From Cycloclasticus sp. symbiont of Poecilosclerida sp. M (GTDB lineage Bacteria > Pseudomonadota > Gammaproteobacteria > Methylococcales > Cycloclasticaceae): a stretch of DNA of 56,253 nt. A model generated the notes under the pieces. It saw nothing but the letters and a program-made list of their open reading frames with translations. It was not told where the DNA came from and searched no databases. A program made the position numbers and the translations under genes. The stretch is taken from positions 1 to 56,253 of the forward strand of contig LWTN01000240.1 in the NCBI GenBank assembly GCA_002101225.1. The letters are read 5' to 3'. This document shows, piece after piece, positions 17,501 through 27,431 of the stretch. Positions within the stretch are counted from its first letter, which is position 1. Each line of letters begins with the position of its first letter.

Positions 17501-18078
17501 TGAACAAAGAAAAGAAAATAATTCTTGCCTCAGCTTCACCACGACGTCAAAAATTACTGATGCAAATAGGGGTGGATTGTGATGTTTGCCCTGCAGATAT
17601 TGATGAGTCAGTACTTGCTAATGAGAAAGTAAAAAACTACGTCATTCGGCTGGCAAAAAGTAAGGCGCTCTATGTTAAGAAGAAGCAAAGGGGTAAGAAA
17701 ATATATTTAGGTGCAGATACAATTGTTGTCATAGGTAAGGAAATCTTAGGTAAGCCCGTTGACAAGAACGATGCCGTTAGGATGCTGACACAGCTGTCCG
17801 GCTCTACGCACCGTGTGTTAACTGCTGTAGCGGTTATAGGTAAAACTTTAAACTGTCGGATGTCAGAAAGCAGGGTGACGTTCAAGGCGTTGTCTGAGAC
17901 TGAAATCGAAGGATATTGGTCAACAGATGAGCCCAACGATAAGGCGGGAGCCTACGCTATACAGGGTAAAGCGGCCACCTTTATCACACATTTAGAAGGC
18001 AGTTTTTCGGGCGTCATGGGGTTGCCGCTCTATGAGACGGCGCAGATGTTATTAAAAGAAAACGTGGAGCTTAGCTAG
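17500..18078 (+). CDS. maf: Maf/YhdE nucleoside triphosphate pyrophosphatase
   Basis: 192 residues. The N-terminal motif ILASASPRRQKLL and central YLGADTIVVIGKEILGKPVD mark the Maf family, which hydrolyses dTTP/UTP or modified nucleotides to monophosphates. Being next to rng points to the YhdE (dTTP/UTP) subgroup. It is coupled to rlmH by a one-base overlap. Its 3' end overlaps the small reverse lipoprotein gene by 8 bp. Confidence 0.93.
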   Translation: MNKEKKIILASASPRRQKLLMQIGVDCDVCPADIDESVLANEKVKNYVIRLAKSKALYVKKKQRGKKIYLGADTIVVIGKEILGKPVDKNDAVRMLTQLSGSTHRVLTAVAVIGKTLNCRMSESRVTFKALSETEIEGYWSTDEPNDKAGAYAIQGKAATFITHLEGSFSGVMGLPLYETAQMLLKENVELS

Positions 18079-18328
18079 AGGGTTTCTTAATAGCTAAGTT
18101 GTTGGCTTCGTTCTTTTGCTTCAGGTCTTTTGCAATGGGAGAGAAAGAGTATTTAACGCCATCCATACAATAAACGGCAGTGCTAACCATTGCGTAAATT
18201 TGTATTTTATCGACGCCTTGGTTGTTTTTACATAACTGGTTCGCTATCTCTATATCAATATGGTCGACAGATTGAAAAGCACAACCTTGTAAAGAAAGAA
18301 AAATGACCGCAAAAAGAATGTTTTTCAT
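18071..18328 (-). CDS. Small predicted lipoprotein, unknown function
   Basis: An 85-residue reverse-strand frame. The frame is open to 18562, but the natural start is ATG 18328. It gives a compact lipoprotein signal (MKNILFAVIF then LSLQGC, Cys16) and a short mature domain containing two further cysteines (QLCKNN and VYCMDG) that could form a disulfide. The ending is charged (KDLKQKNEANN). No family recognised. There is no strong ribosome-binding site. It separates maf from rng, converging with maf and diverging from rng across 72 bp. Confidence 0.6.
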   Translation of the reverse strand: MKNILFAVIFLSLQGCAFQSVDHIDIEIANQLCKNNQGVDKIQIYAMVSTAVYCMDGVKYSFSPIAKDLKQKNEANNLAIKKPSS

Positions 18329-18400
18329 TGTAAAGTAGGGGTGATTAATTAAATTAGTAACCAATAGTTTAATCGAAAAAAGGAATTCACGAAAATATAA

Positions 18401-19852
18401 ATGAGTGATGAGATTTTTATCAATGTAACCCCACCTGAAACGCGCGTTGCTATGGTTGAAAATGGGGTGTTGCAAGACATAAACCTTGAGCGTAAACACA
18501 GGCTGGATATGGTGGGCAATGTGTATAAGGGTGAGGTTCGCCGCGTTATGCCAGGCATACAAGCCGCGTTTGTCGATATTGGTTTAGAACGGGCAGCCTT
18601 TTTACACGCATTTGATGTTACCGTGGACGGCGTTTCTCCGTGTGAAGAAAAAGGCATTGAGAAGTTTTTGCGCGACGGTCAAATATTAGTTGTTCAGGTT
18701 TCGAAGGAGCCTATCAGCAGTAAGGGTGCGCGTATCACGATGAACCTTTCTATCTCTTCACGTTACCAAGTGTTTTTGCCGTTTTCTGAAAAGCTTGCGT
18801 TATCGCAACAATTAGAAGATGAAGAAGAAAGAGAGCGGTTGCTTGTTTGTATGCAGGCGTTTAAAGACCAAAGTTATTTAGGTGGCTATATCGCAAGAAC
18901 TGCGTGTGAAGGTGTAGCAGAAGAGCGAATTAGAAGCGATATGCTGTTCCTGAATAAGCTATGGGAGGAAATTAAGGGCAAAATTGATGGAACTTCATCA
19001 GGCCTTATTTATGAAGATCTACCGTTAACACTGCGTGTTTTGAGAGATTGGTACCAATCTTCTGTGAGCGTAATAAAAATTGATTCGAAAGAAAATTTTG
19101 AACAAATGGTGGCGTTTTCCCATAAATTTATGCCAGACGTTGAGCCATTGATTGAACTCTATACAGGGACAAGACCCCTGTTTGATGTGTACGATGTTGA
19201 GTCAGAAATTCATAAGGCATTAGAAAGAAAAGTGAGTCTTAAGTCGGGTGGCTACTTGGTTTTTGACCAAACGGAAGCGATGACGACAATTGATGTGAAC
19301 ACAGGCAGCTTTTTAGGTAAGTCGAGCGTCGAACAGACTATTTTTAAAACCAATATGGAGGCGGCGCAAACGACCGCACGTCAAGTTAGGCTACGTAATC
19401 TTGGCGGCATAATCATTATTGATTTTATCGATATGACTAATGAATCGCATAAGGAGTCAGTCTTACTTGCTTTAGAAAAAGCCTTAGCGAAGGATCACGC
19501 GCGTTATACCATCAGTAATGTTTCTCAGTTGGGGTTGGTTGAAATGACCAGAAAACGGACTCGAGAGAGCTTAGAAAGACTCATGTGTGAGCCCTGCAGT
19601 ATGTGTTCAGGTAGGGGCACTTTGCGAACACCTGAAACAACTTGTTATGAGATTTTTCGTGAAATCATGCGCGATGCGCGTCAATATGAGGCGAAAGAGC
19701 TGCTTGTTTTGGCGTCGAATGAAGTTGTAGAAAGGTTGCTTGATGAAGAGTCCACTACATTGGCTAATTTGGCGGCTTTTGTGGAAATAAAAATTCGTTT
19801 TAGGGTCGAATCTGGCTACACCCAAGAGCAATATGATGTTGTGCTGGTATAA
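18401..19852 (+). CDS. rng: Ribonuclease G
   Basis: A 483-residue endoribonuclease of the RNase E/G family, which trims 16S rRNA 5' ends and some mRNAs. An S1 RNA-binding domain lies at about residues 38-120 (GNVYKGEVRRVMPGIQAAFVDI, continuous at 39-60). The catalytic metal-binding aspartates appear as TTIDVN (Asp298) and IIDFIDM (Asp341). The zinc-link cysteines are in CEPCSMCSGRG near residue 400. It lacks the long RNase E C-terminal scaffold, so G rather than E. yhdP follows 16 bp downstream. Confidence 0.95.
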   Translation: MSDEIFINVTPPETRVAMVENGVLQDINLERKHRLDMVGNVYKGEVRRVMPGIQAAFVDIGLERAAFLHAFDVTVDGVSPCEEKGIEKFLRDGQILVVQVSKEPISSKGARITMNLSISSRYQVFLPFSEKLALSQQLEDEEERERLLVCMQAFKDQSYLGGYIARTACEGVAEERIRSDMLFLNKLWEEIKGKIDGTSSGLIYEDLPLTLRVLRDWYQSSVSVIKIDSKENFEQMVAFSHKFMPDVEPLIELYTGTRPLFDVYDVESEIHKALERKVSLKSGGYLVFDQTEAMTTIDVNTGSFLGKSSVEQTIFKTNMEAAQTTARQVRLRNLGGIIIIDFIDMTNESHKESVLLALEKALAKDHARYTISNVSQLGLVEMTRKRTRESLERLMCEPCSMCSGRGTLRTPETTCYEIFREIMRDARQYEAKELLVLASNEVVERLLDEESTTLANLAAFVEIKIRFRVESGYTQEQYDVVLV

Positions 19853-19868
19853 AGGGTGGTACTTCAAG

Positions 19869-22800
19869 ATGCTTAAATTACAAGCTATAGGACAATTTGT
19901 ATTATGGGTGTTCACCATTGGTATAGCCCTAGTTGCGCTTTCTAGTATTGCGGTGCGGGTTTTATTAGTGGAGCTGCCTGCTTATAAGAATAATCTTGAA
20001 GCCTATCTCAGTGAAGAAATTGGCGGAACAATTAGTGTTGGAGATATTGCGGCAGAAGTTGATGGCTATAAAACACAAATAATTTTGAGTGATATTCAGT
20101 TAGAAGATGAGGTTCAAATTAGCAATAGTCTTAATGTAAAAGAAATCAGGCTATTGTTTAACCCTTTGGATTTAGTTATCGGCCAGCTTAAGCCAGAGCG
20201 CTTGATAATTGTAAATGCTCGTTTGTCGATTAAGCGATATGCCGATGGGCATATAGCACTATTAGGGTTGCCAGAAAATAAAGGCGAGGATAGTTCGGGT
20301 GATTTTTCTTTATTGCTAGATGATGGGGCGTTTGAGGTGGTTGATAGCACGATTGAGTGGCAAGATCAGATGCGAGATGTCCCAGATATACAGCTTAGAA
20401 ATGCGAGTTTAGTGTTTAAAAACACAGGTCGTATCCATCAGTTAAGCGTAATGGCAAGCTTACCAAAAGAGATTGGTAAACCATTTAGACTTTCGATGAG
20501 GCTAGAAGGAGATATTTTAACGGGGAGTGAGTGGAGCGGAGAGGGGTATCTCAAAGTCGAGAAAATCAATGTGTCGCAAGTGCTCAATAGAATTGAAGGT
20601 AACGTTCCTGAAATTCAAGATGGGTTAGCCAACCTTGAAATCTGGAGTAAATGGGATAAGGCCCGTTTGTCACAAGTAAAAGGCTATATGGAGATAAGTG
20701 ATGTGCGGATGAAGGTAGATGAGAATAAAATTGCGCTCGAAACTTTTTCTAGCAGCTTTAAATGGAAAAATAAGTCAAAAGGTTGGCGTTTAGCCGCTTC
20801 AAACTTAATGTTTAAAGGGAATGGTTTGTTGCAAAAGAATGCTAATCTTAGCATAGACTATAGCGAAAAAAGTTTAAATGAATCAACGTTAAATGTAGCA
20901 GGGCAGGGTTTGAGTCTATCTGCTTTATCGGGCGTATTGCTTAAAACAAACGCACTATCAGAAGACAGTAAAGCAACACTAGAGCAACTGAAACTAGCGG
21001 GTAATTTGAATAATATACAAGTTGCTTTAGCCAGTAGAAACGAAATAAGTTCGTGGGCGGTGTGCGGTGAGGTAGTTAATTTTTCGAATCAATATGTGGT
21101 TTCAATGCCTGCGTTAAAGAACATCTCAGGTACGTTTTGCTCGACACAAGATACAGGTTGGTTAGACTTGGCATCGGGCAATTCTTCTATAACATTTAAA
21201 GATTTATTTAGAGATCCGCTACTTATTGAAAGCTTGGCTGGGCAGCTTATATGGAAAGCTACTTCTGATGGGTGGTCGTTAACATCCGATAATCTAGCGC
21301 TGCATTCGCCTCACATCAATACTAAAACCCGCTTAGAGCTCTATTTTCCGTCGGACGGCAAAGGTTCTTTTGCGAAGATGCAAACAGACTTTACCCAAGG
21401 TGATGTGCGCTACGTGAGCCAGTATTTGCCAGTTGGCATTATGAGCGAGGGAGTTGTTGAGTGGTTAGACTCAGCTTTTGACAGTGGGCAGGTGAGGGGT
21501 GGTAGTATGCTTTTGGAAGGAACACTAGATGGTTTTCCGTACCGAAAAAACGAAGGTATTTTTCAGGTCTTATTCCAAACTCAAGGTTTGAGTTTACATT
21601 TTGCAGATAAGTGGCCTTCTTTAGAAGGGATTATATCGGAAGTAGAGTTCAGAAATGAAGGCATGGAAATTCGCGCAAGCACAGGAGATATTTCGGGGAG
21701 TTCAATTCAATCCGCACTCGTCTATATTCGTGATTTAGAAAATGATGGATTTTTGAAAGTAGAAGGAAGCGTGAAAGATGATGCGAGAGGTTTGTATCGG
21801 TTCTTCAGAGAATCACCGCTTGCAAGTCGCGTTAGCACTTTACTTGAGCACAGTGACATAGAAGGTGCTCTAGAAGTGGACTTGGATATTAAGATACCGT
21901 TACGAGAGGGGGTTGAGGAGGAGGTTTATGCGCTGGCGAAATTACAGGAAAACAAACTCACATTACCGGATTTGAATTTATCGATTGAAGGTATTAGTGG
22001 GCTTATTCAATATGATAAGACAGGCTTGTCGGCTAAAAGTCTAAAAGGGACATTATGGGGTGAACCTTTAGCTGCGACTATCGATAACACTAAAGATCAG
22101 ACAATTATTGATGCAAAGGGCTTTTTGCCTTTGGCGGCCTTAATAAAACGTTATCCAACTGAATGGTGGGAAAAAGCGCAGGGAAAAACAAAAAGCAATG
22201 TAAAAGTCTTAATTCCACACGCTGGCCTTAGTAGTGATGCTCAGGCAGAGGTGACGTTAATTAGTGACTTGCACGGCCTTTCAATTGACCTCCCCAGCCC
22301 GCTTGGAAAAAGTAAAAAAAGCAGTCGTCAGTTAACTGTCACAACGCAGCTGGGCGAAAAAAATGTTCCAATGCAGTTTCGCTACGGAAAGATGTTACAA
22401 GGCAGTTTCATATTCGCTGAAAATAAACAAACCGGACTTGAATTGCAGCGTGGAGATTTAAAATTAGGTGATGGTAAAGCAAGTTTGCCAACTTCTAAGG
22501 GTTTGCGTTTATCCGGTTTTATTAGAGAGTTAGACTTGAGCGCTTGGCTGTTAGTTGTAGGGGATAAAAACACGGCTAGGGGTCAGGCTGGGGGGATTAA
22601 TCAAATAGATCTGAAAACGGATAGTTTGTTTTGGAGTGACATGACATTTGAGCATATAGGAATAAAAGGACGTCATGAAAAAGACGCTTGGCAAGGCCGT
22701 ATAGATAGCGATTTAATGACGGGTGAGTTTGTTTTACCAGATCAATTAGATGGGGTTAATGTAATTAACTTAGATTTGGAAAAATTGAACATACCTAAAG

Positions 22801-23765
22801 ATAGCGATGATGAAGTTGAAAGCGAAGAAACCTCAGTTTTTGACCCTGCGGACATTCCAAATGTTGATCTAAGAAGCCGTCGTTTTTTTATAGGGAAAGA
22901 AAATTTGGGCAGGCTTCAATTGCAAGCTAGACGTGGTGAAAAAGGCTTATCTATCGAAAAATTTACACTTAAATCAAAGCGGGATGAGCTATCGCTTAAA
23001 GGGAGGTGGTCAAAAACAAACAATAAAATTTACACGACAGTGCAAGGGGAATTAGAAAGCGAGGCCTTAGGTGGCTTGCTAAAAGACGCAGATTTATTTG
23101 ATGATATTAGAGACGCGCCGGCTAAACTTAATTTTGATTTGAATTGGCCAGATGCACCCCATGCTTTTTCAAAAGACATTCTTAGTGGTACAGCGAGCAT
23201 CAAATCAGAAAAAGGCCGAATACTTAATTTAGAGCCTGGAGTCGGGCGTATTTTTGGCCTGCTTAGTTTGAATACGCTTAAGCGGCGTCTGCAGCTGGAC
23301 TTTAGTGACCTAGTTCAAAAAGGGTTTAGTTTTGATAAATTGAAAGGGCATTTTTTATTGAAGGATGGTGTTGCGACTACAGATGATTTTTACCTTGAAA
23401 GCCCTGCTGCATGGATTGATATGCAAGGCAGTATTGGGCTTAAAAATGAAGACTATAATCAATTGGTGACGGTGACACCCAAAACGACTGACAGCTTACC
23501 CGTAGCAGGGGCGTTAGCGGGTGGCCCAATTGTCGGGGCTGCGGTTTTTGTAGCGCAAAAAATAGTCGGAAAAACCGTCAATAAGTTAGTTAATTATCAG
23601 TATCAAATAACGGGAAGCTGGGCTAATCCAGATATTAAGCAATTGAGTCAACCAGGCCAAAATATACTTGGCAATATGTTTGATGTGGTTAAGCCCATTT
23701 TAGACGTTATACCAGGTTTACCAAGCGCAGAAGATAAAAACGAAACGGTGCCAACTGAACCGTAA
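19869..23765 (+). CDS. yhdP: YhdP family AsmA-like inter-membrane lipid transport protein (TIGR02099)
   Basis: 1298 residues. One N-terminal membrane anchor (about residues 8-30) is followed by a very long periplasmic, beta-rich region with DUF3971 and an AsmA-like C-terminal part (GRIFGLLSLNTLKRRLQLDFSDL and LPVAGALAGGPIVGAAVFVAQ, each at a continuous block near the end). YhdP, with TamB and YdbH, is thought to form a hydrophobic groove bringing phospholipids to the outer membrane. ATG 19869, 7 bp after AAAGGGTGG, is preferred over ATG 19833, which lies inside rng. Order rng-yhdP-(nit)-tldD matches gammaproteobacteria. Confidence 0.93.
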   Translation: MLKLQAIGQFVLWVFTIGIALVALSSIAVRVLLVELPAYKNNLEAYLSEEIGGTISVGDIAAEVDGYKTQIILSDIQLEDEVQISNSLNVKEIRLLFNPLDLVIGQLKPERLIIVNARLSIKRYADGHIALLGLPENKGEDSSGDFSLLLDDGAFEVVDSTIEWQDQMRDVPDIQLRNASLVFKNTGRIHQLSVMASLPKEIGKPFRLSMRLEGDILTGSEWSGEGYLKVEKINVSQVLNRIEGNVPEIQDGLANLEIWSKWDKARLSQVKGYMEISDVRMKVDENKIALETFSSSFKWKNKSKGWRLAASNLMFKGNGLLQKNANLSIDYSEKSLNESTLNVAGQGLSLSALSGVLLKTNALSEDSKATLEQLKLAGNLNNIQVALASRNEISSWAVCGEVVNFSNQYVVSMPALKNISGTFCSTQDTGWLDLASGNSSITFKDLFRDPLLIESLAGQLIWKATSDGWSLTSDNLALHSPHINTKTRLELYFPSDGKGSFAKMQTDFTQGDVRYVSQYLPVGIMSEGVVEWLDSAFDSGQVRGGSMLLEGTLDGFPYRKNEGIFQVLFQTQGLSLHFADKWPSLEGIISEVEFRNEGMEIRASTGDISGSSIQSALVYIRDLENDGFLKVEGSVKDDARGLYRFFRESPLASRVSTLLEHSDIEGALEVDLDIKIPLREGVEEEVYALAKLQENKLTLPDLNLSIEGISGLIQYDKTGLSAKSLKGTLWGEPLAATIDNTKDQTIIDAKGFLPLAALIKRYPTEWWEKAQGKTKSNVKVLIPHAGLSSDAQAEVTLISDLHGLSIDLPSPLGKSKKSSRQLTVTTQLGEKNVPMQFRYGKMLQGSFIFAENKQTGLELQRGDLKLGDGKASLPTSKGLRLSGFIRELDLSAWLLVVGDKNTARGQAGGINQIDLKTDSLFWSDMTFEHIGIKGRHEKDAWQGRIDSDLMTGEFVLPDQLDGVNVINLDLEKLNIPKDSDDEVESEETSVFDPADIPNVDLRSRRFFIGKENLGRLQLQARRGEKGLSIEKFTLKSKRDELSLKGRWSKTNNKIYTTVQGELESEALGGLLKDADLFDDIRDAPAKLNFDLNWPDAPHAFSKDILSGTASIKSEKGRILNLEPGVGRIFGLLSLNTLKRRLQLDFSDLVQKGFSFDKLKGHFLLKDGVATTDDFYLESPAAWIDMQGSIGLKNEDYNQLVTVTPKTTDSLPVAGALAGGPIVGAAVFVAQKIVGKTVNKLVNYQYQITGSWANPDIKQLSQPGQNILGNMFDVVKPILDVIPGLPSAEDKNETVPTEP

Positions 23766-23766
23766 T

Positions 23767-24606
23767 ATGAAAGAAACTGTATGTGCTGCTGCGATACAGA
23801 TGCAGTCGTCGTCTGAACTTGCAGAAAACCTTAATAATGCAGGTTTGCTAATAGACCAGGCCGTGAAAGCGGGCGCAGAGCTGCTTGTTCTACCGGAAAA
23901 CTTTGCTTTAATGGCGCAGCACACAACGCAACTCTTAGCGCATAAAGAAGAATCTGGTTCAGGCCCTATTCAAGACTTCTTATCAAAAAAAGCTAAGCAA
24001 CACAAGATATGGCTTATAGGTGGCTCGGTGCCGCTTGAAACGACTCATAAAGACAAGGTGTACGCAGCGTGTTTAGTCTTTAATCACGAGGGGGAGAGTG
24101 TCGCCCAATATAATAAATTGCACTTGTTCGATGTGGAGTTGCCTAAGAAACAGGAGAGTTATCGAGAGTCCGATGCGTTTGTTGCCGGTGCACAGGTCGT
24201 TACGATTAATACGCCTTTCGGCGTGCTGGGGTTGTCTATTTGTTATGACGTAAGGTTTCCGGAGCTGTATCGAGCATTAGCTGTTCAAGGCGCAGAAATT
24301 ATTGCTGTGCCCTCAGCTTTTACACAAACGACAGGGGTGGCGCATTGGTCGATGTTATGCAAAGCTCGCGCGGTGGAGAATTCGTGTTACCTTATCGCGG
24401 CAAACCAGTGTGGTGAACACGCTAACGGAAGAAAAACGTTTGGTCATAGTACGATTGTCGACCCTTGGGGTGAAATCTTAGCTGAAGCTGAAAGTGGCCA
24501 GGGAGTTATTGTCACGAGTTTAAAGCAGTCTAGACTCGTTGAGGTACGCTCCTCTTTTCCTGTTCTAAAACACCGCCGGTTCTCTTTTAATTTAACGAGT
24601 AAATAA
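23767..24606 (+). CDS. Carbon-nitrogen hydrolase (Nit1/deaminated-glutathione-amidase-like)
   Basis: A nitrilase-superfamily hydrolase of 279 residues with the complete triad Glu44 (VLPENFAL), Lys117 (YNKLHLFD) and Cys159 ([16 protein letters not shown]). The last motif and its length place it near Nit1/NitB amidases that repair deaminated glutathione; the substrate here is inferred. It begins 1 bp after yhdP and overlaps the tldD start by one base, so it is embedded in the operon. Confidence 0.88.
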   Translation: MKETVCAAAIQMQSSSELAENLNNAGLLIDQAVKAGAELLVLPENFALMAQHTTQLLAHKEESGSGPIQDFLSKKAKQHKIWLIGGSVPLETTHKDKVYAACLVFNHEGESVAQYNKLHLFDVELPKKQESYRESDAFVAGAQVVTINTPFGVLGLSICYDVRFPELYRALAVQGAEIIAVPSAFTQTTGVAHWSMLCKARAVENSCYLIAANQCGEHANGRKTFGHSTIVDPWGEILAEAESGQGVIVTSLKQSRLVEVRSSFPVLKHRRFSFNLTSK

Positions 24607-26048
24607 TGTCGAACGAAATTCAACACGCTACAGCGACTCTTCTGGAACCGGTAGGTTTGTCCGTCAATGATATAGAAAATGTAATGGGCCGAATGATGTC
24701 GCGTTCAATTGACCAAGCGGATATTTATTTTCAAACCTCACGCAGCGAAGCATGGGTGTTGGAAGACAGTATCGTAAAGGAAGGTAGTTACAATATAGAG
24801 CAAGGTGTTGGCTTGCGGGCTGTAAGCGGAGAAAAGACAGGTTTTGCCTACAGTGAAGAATTGAATTTACCCAGTATGCTCGAAGCTGCGGGAAACGTTC
24901 GTGCCATATCAAGCCGAGGCCAATCAGGCATTCTTAGACCAAGGTCAACGGGTATAGTCCCCGTTCGCTACGCGCCCATAGACCCGCTCGATACACTCAC
25001 CAACGAAGATAAAGTTGCTCTATTGAATAAGATAGACCGCCAAACGCGTGCGATCGACTCACGCATCGAACAAGTCATGGTCAGCCTAGTTGGGGTTCAT
25101 GAGGTTATCTTGGTTGCTACAGAAGATGGCAATATGAGGAGTGATGTTCGACCACTCGTGCGTATGAGTATTACCGTTATTGTTGAGCAAAATGGCCAGC
25201 GTGAGCAAGGCAGTTCGGGTGGTGGCGCGCGTCGGGGTTACGACTATTTTCTAGAAGAAGACCGAGTGATGGGTTATGCAGATGAAGCCGTCCGATTGGC
25301 GCTCGTTAACTTAGAAGCAGTGGATGCACCTGCGGGCAACATGACGGTTGTGCTAGGTCCTGGTTGGCCAGGGATTTTATTGCATGAAGCGATAGGTCAT
25401 GGGTTAGAAGGCGATTTTAATCGCAAAGGAAGCTCGGCCTTTAGCGGGCGAATCGGTGAAAAGGTAGCTTCTTCTTTGTGTACGGTGGTGGATGATGGAA
25501 CCTTGGATAACCGTCGTGGCTCTTTAACGATTGATGATGAAGGTGAACAAAGTCAGTGCACGACGTTGATTGAGAATGGAATTTTAAAAGGGTATATTCA
25601 AGACAAGATGAACGCCAGATTGATGGGGCAAGTTTCCACAGGAAATGGTCGGCGTGAATCCTATGCGCATTTACCGATGCCACGTATGACAAATACCTAT
25701 ATGTTAGCCGGCCAACACGACCCAAAAGAAATTCTTTCTTCGGTTAAAAATGGGCTTTATGCGGTTAACTTTGGAGGTGGGCAAGTTGATATCACCTCGG
25801 GTAAATTTGTTTTTTCGGCTAGTGAAGCTTATTTAATTAAGGATGGCAAAATAAGCCACCCGGTGAAAGGTGCAACACTCATTGGTAATGGACCTGAGGT
25901 GCTGACACAAGTGAGTATGGTTGGAAACGACTTAGCGCTTGATGGAGGTGTTGGGACATGCGGGAAAGAAGGGCAAAGCGTACCTGTAGGTGTGGGGCAG
26001 CCGACGTTAAAGATAGATACACTGACCGTGGGTGGCATTCATGTCTGA
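24606..26048 (+). CDS. tldD: Metalloprotease TldD
   Basis: 480 residues; the catalytic half of the TldD/TldE heterodimer, which degrades unfolded peptides and matures some peptide toxins in other bacteria. The zinc motif HEAIGH is at residues 260-265 ([13 protein letters not shown]). The N-terminal [17 protein letters not shown] and C-terminal [20 protein letters not shown] blocks are typical. pmbA overlaps its 3' end, so both subunits are probably produced together. Confidence 0.96.
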   Translation: MSNEIQHATATLLEPVGLSVNDIENVMGRMMSRSIDQADIYFQTSRSEAWVLEDSIVKEGSYNIEQGVGLRAVSGEKTGFAYSEELNLPSMLEAAGNVRAISSRGQSGILRPRSTGIVPVRYAPIDPLDTLTNEDKVALLNKIDRQTRAIDSRIEQVMVSLVGVHEVILVATEDGNMRSDVRPLVRMSITVIVEQNGQREQGSSGGGARRGYDYFLEEDRVMGYADEAVRLALVNLEAVDAPAGNMTVVLGPGWPGILLHEAIGHGLEGDFNRKGSSAFSGRIGEKVASSLCTVVDDGTLDNRRGSLTIDDEGEQSQCTTLIENGILKGYIQDKMNARLMGQVSTGNGRRESYAHLPMPRMTNTYMLAGQHDPKEILSSVKNGLYAVNFGGGQVDITSGKFVFSASEAYLIKDGKISHPVKGATLIGNGPEVLTQVSMVGNDLALDGGVGTCGKEGQSVPVGVGQPTLKIDTLTVGGIHV

Positions 26049-27399
26049 TGCTAAAAATGGGCAAAGCGAAAAGAGTTTTGACTTAGACACACTTAAAAAT
26101 ATTGCTGAGGAGGTTTTGACTGAGGCAAAAAAACAGGGTGCAACGGAATCGGAAATCTCACTTAATGTGGGGCGAGGATTATCTGTTAATGCCCGTTTAG
26201 GCGATGTCGAATCGATTGAATATCATCGCGATCAAGGTTTAGCTATTAGCGTGTATATGGGGCGTAAAAAAGGTTCGGCTAGCTCTACTGACTTTAAGAT
26301 GGCTTCAATTCATGAAATGGTCGTTGCAGCGTGTGCTATTGCGTGTCACGCAGAAGAGGATGAGTTTTCAGGTTTGCCGCAACAAGATTTATTGGCGACG
26401 ACTTTTCCAGAGTTATCGCTGTTTCACCCCTGGCCATTGGACACTGAGCAAGCTATTCGATTAGCAATTGATTGCGAACAAGCAGCACGCTCGTATCATA
26501 CGGATATAACGAATTCTGAAGGCGCTAGCATCCAAAGTTTTGACGGTGTGAGCGTATTGGCTAATAGCTTAGGTTTTAATCATGGTTATCCGGCGAGCCG
26601 ACATAGTTTGAGCTGTTCTGTGATTGGTGAGCGCGAGGGACAAATGCAACGTGATTACTGGTACAGCAGCGCAAGAAAAGAACAGGGTTTAGAAAGCGCT
26701 CAACAAGTCGGTGAAAAAGCGGCTGAGCGTACGGTAAATCGATTGGGTGCACGTTCGATTAGTACAAGAAAGTGCCCGGTGATGTATTCGTCAGATGTAA
26801 GCGGTGGCTTAATTGGGCATTGCATTGCCGCGATTAGGGGCGGGAATATCTATCGAAAATCTTCATTTCTACTTGATAGCCTTAACAAACAAATCTTCCC
26901 TAGCTTTATGCATATTCATGAACAGCCTCATTTGCGTGAAGCGATGGGTAGTGCGCCTTATGACGCCGAAGGCGTAGTGACTAAGGCGCGCGATATCGTC
27001 CATGATGGCTGCTTACAAGGCTTTGTGTTGAGTAGTTATTCAGCGCGTAAATTAGGTATGAAAACAACTGCAAATGCAGGGGGTGTTCGTAATCTAACTG
27101 TTGAGTCTGGAGAGTTAGGCTTCAAAGGGATGCTCGCTAAGATGGGCACTGGTTTTTTAGCCACCGAGTTAATGGGGCAGGGTGTTAATGCTTTAACAGG
27201 TGATTACTCTAGAGGTGCTGCAGGGTTCTGGGTCGAGGGCGGTGAAATTCAATACCCTGTTGAAGAAGTGACTATTGCGGGCAACTTAAAGGATATGTAC
27301 AAAGCTATTGTGGCGGTCGGCAATGATGTCGATTTACGCGGAAACATCCGTTGTGGCTCAATATTGATTGACGAAATGACACTGGCTGGTACGGACTAA
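26041..27399 (+). CDS. pmbA: TldE/PmbA, partner of TldD
   Basis: About 452 residues; the non-catalytic homologue of TldD, lacking an HExxxH motif. Recognised by [20 protein letters not shown] (positions about 340-360) and the C-terminal [22 protein letters not shown] block. ATG 26041 overlaps tldD by 8 bp and follows GGGTGG; a GTG three codons upstream is possible. In E. coli the two genes are far apart; here they are adjacent, without the intervening darP/yjgA seen in some relatives. No clear terminator was seen in the 32-bp convergent gap with mgtE. Confidence 0.95.
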   Translation: MSDAKNGQSEKSFDLDTLKNIAEEVLTEAKKQGATESEISLNVGRGLSVNARLGDVESIEYHRDQGLAISVYMGRKKGSASSTDFKMASIHEMVVAACAIACHAEEDEFSGLPQQDLLATTFPELSLFHPWPLDTEQAIRLAIDCEQAARSYHTDITNSEGASIQSFDGVSVLANSLGFNHGYPASRHSLSCSVIGEREGQMQRDYWYSSARKEQGLESAQQVGEKAAERTVNRLGARSISTRKCPVMYSSDVSGGLIGHCIAAIRGGNIYRKSSFLLDSLNKQIFPSFMHIHEQPHLREAMGSAPYDAEGVVTKARDIVHDGCLQGFVLSSYSARKLGMKTTANAGGVRNLTVESGELGFKGMLAKMGTGFLATELMGQGVNALTGDYSRGAAGFWVEGGEIQYPVEEVTIAGNLKDMYKAIVAVGNDVDLRGNIRCGSILIDEMTLAGTD

Positions 27400-27431
27400 T
27401 CAGCTGATAGGTGTGTGTTCGGTTTTTGATG

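Noticed and set aside
27400-27431. Bidirectional terminator in the pmbA/mgtE convergent gap
   Set aside because: No stem of useful length or T-run pair is visible in the 32 bp.
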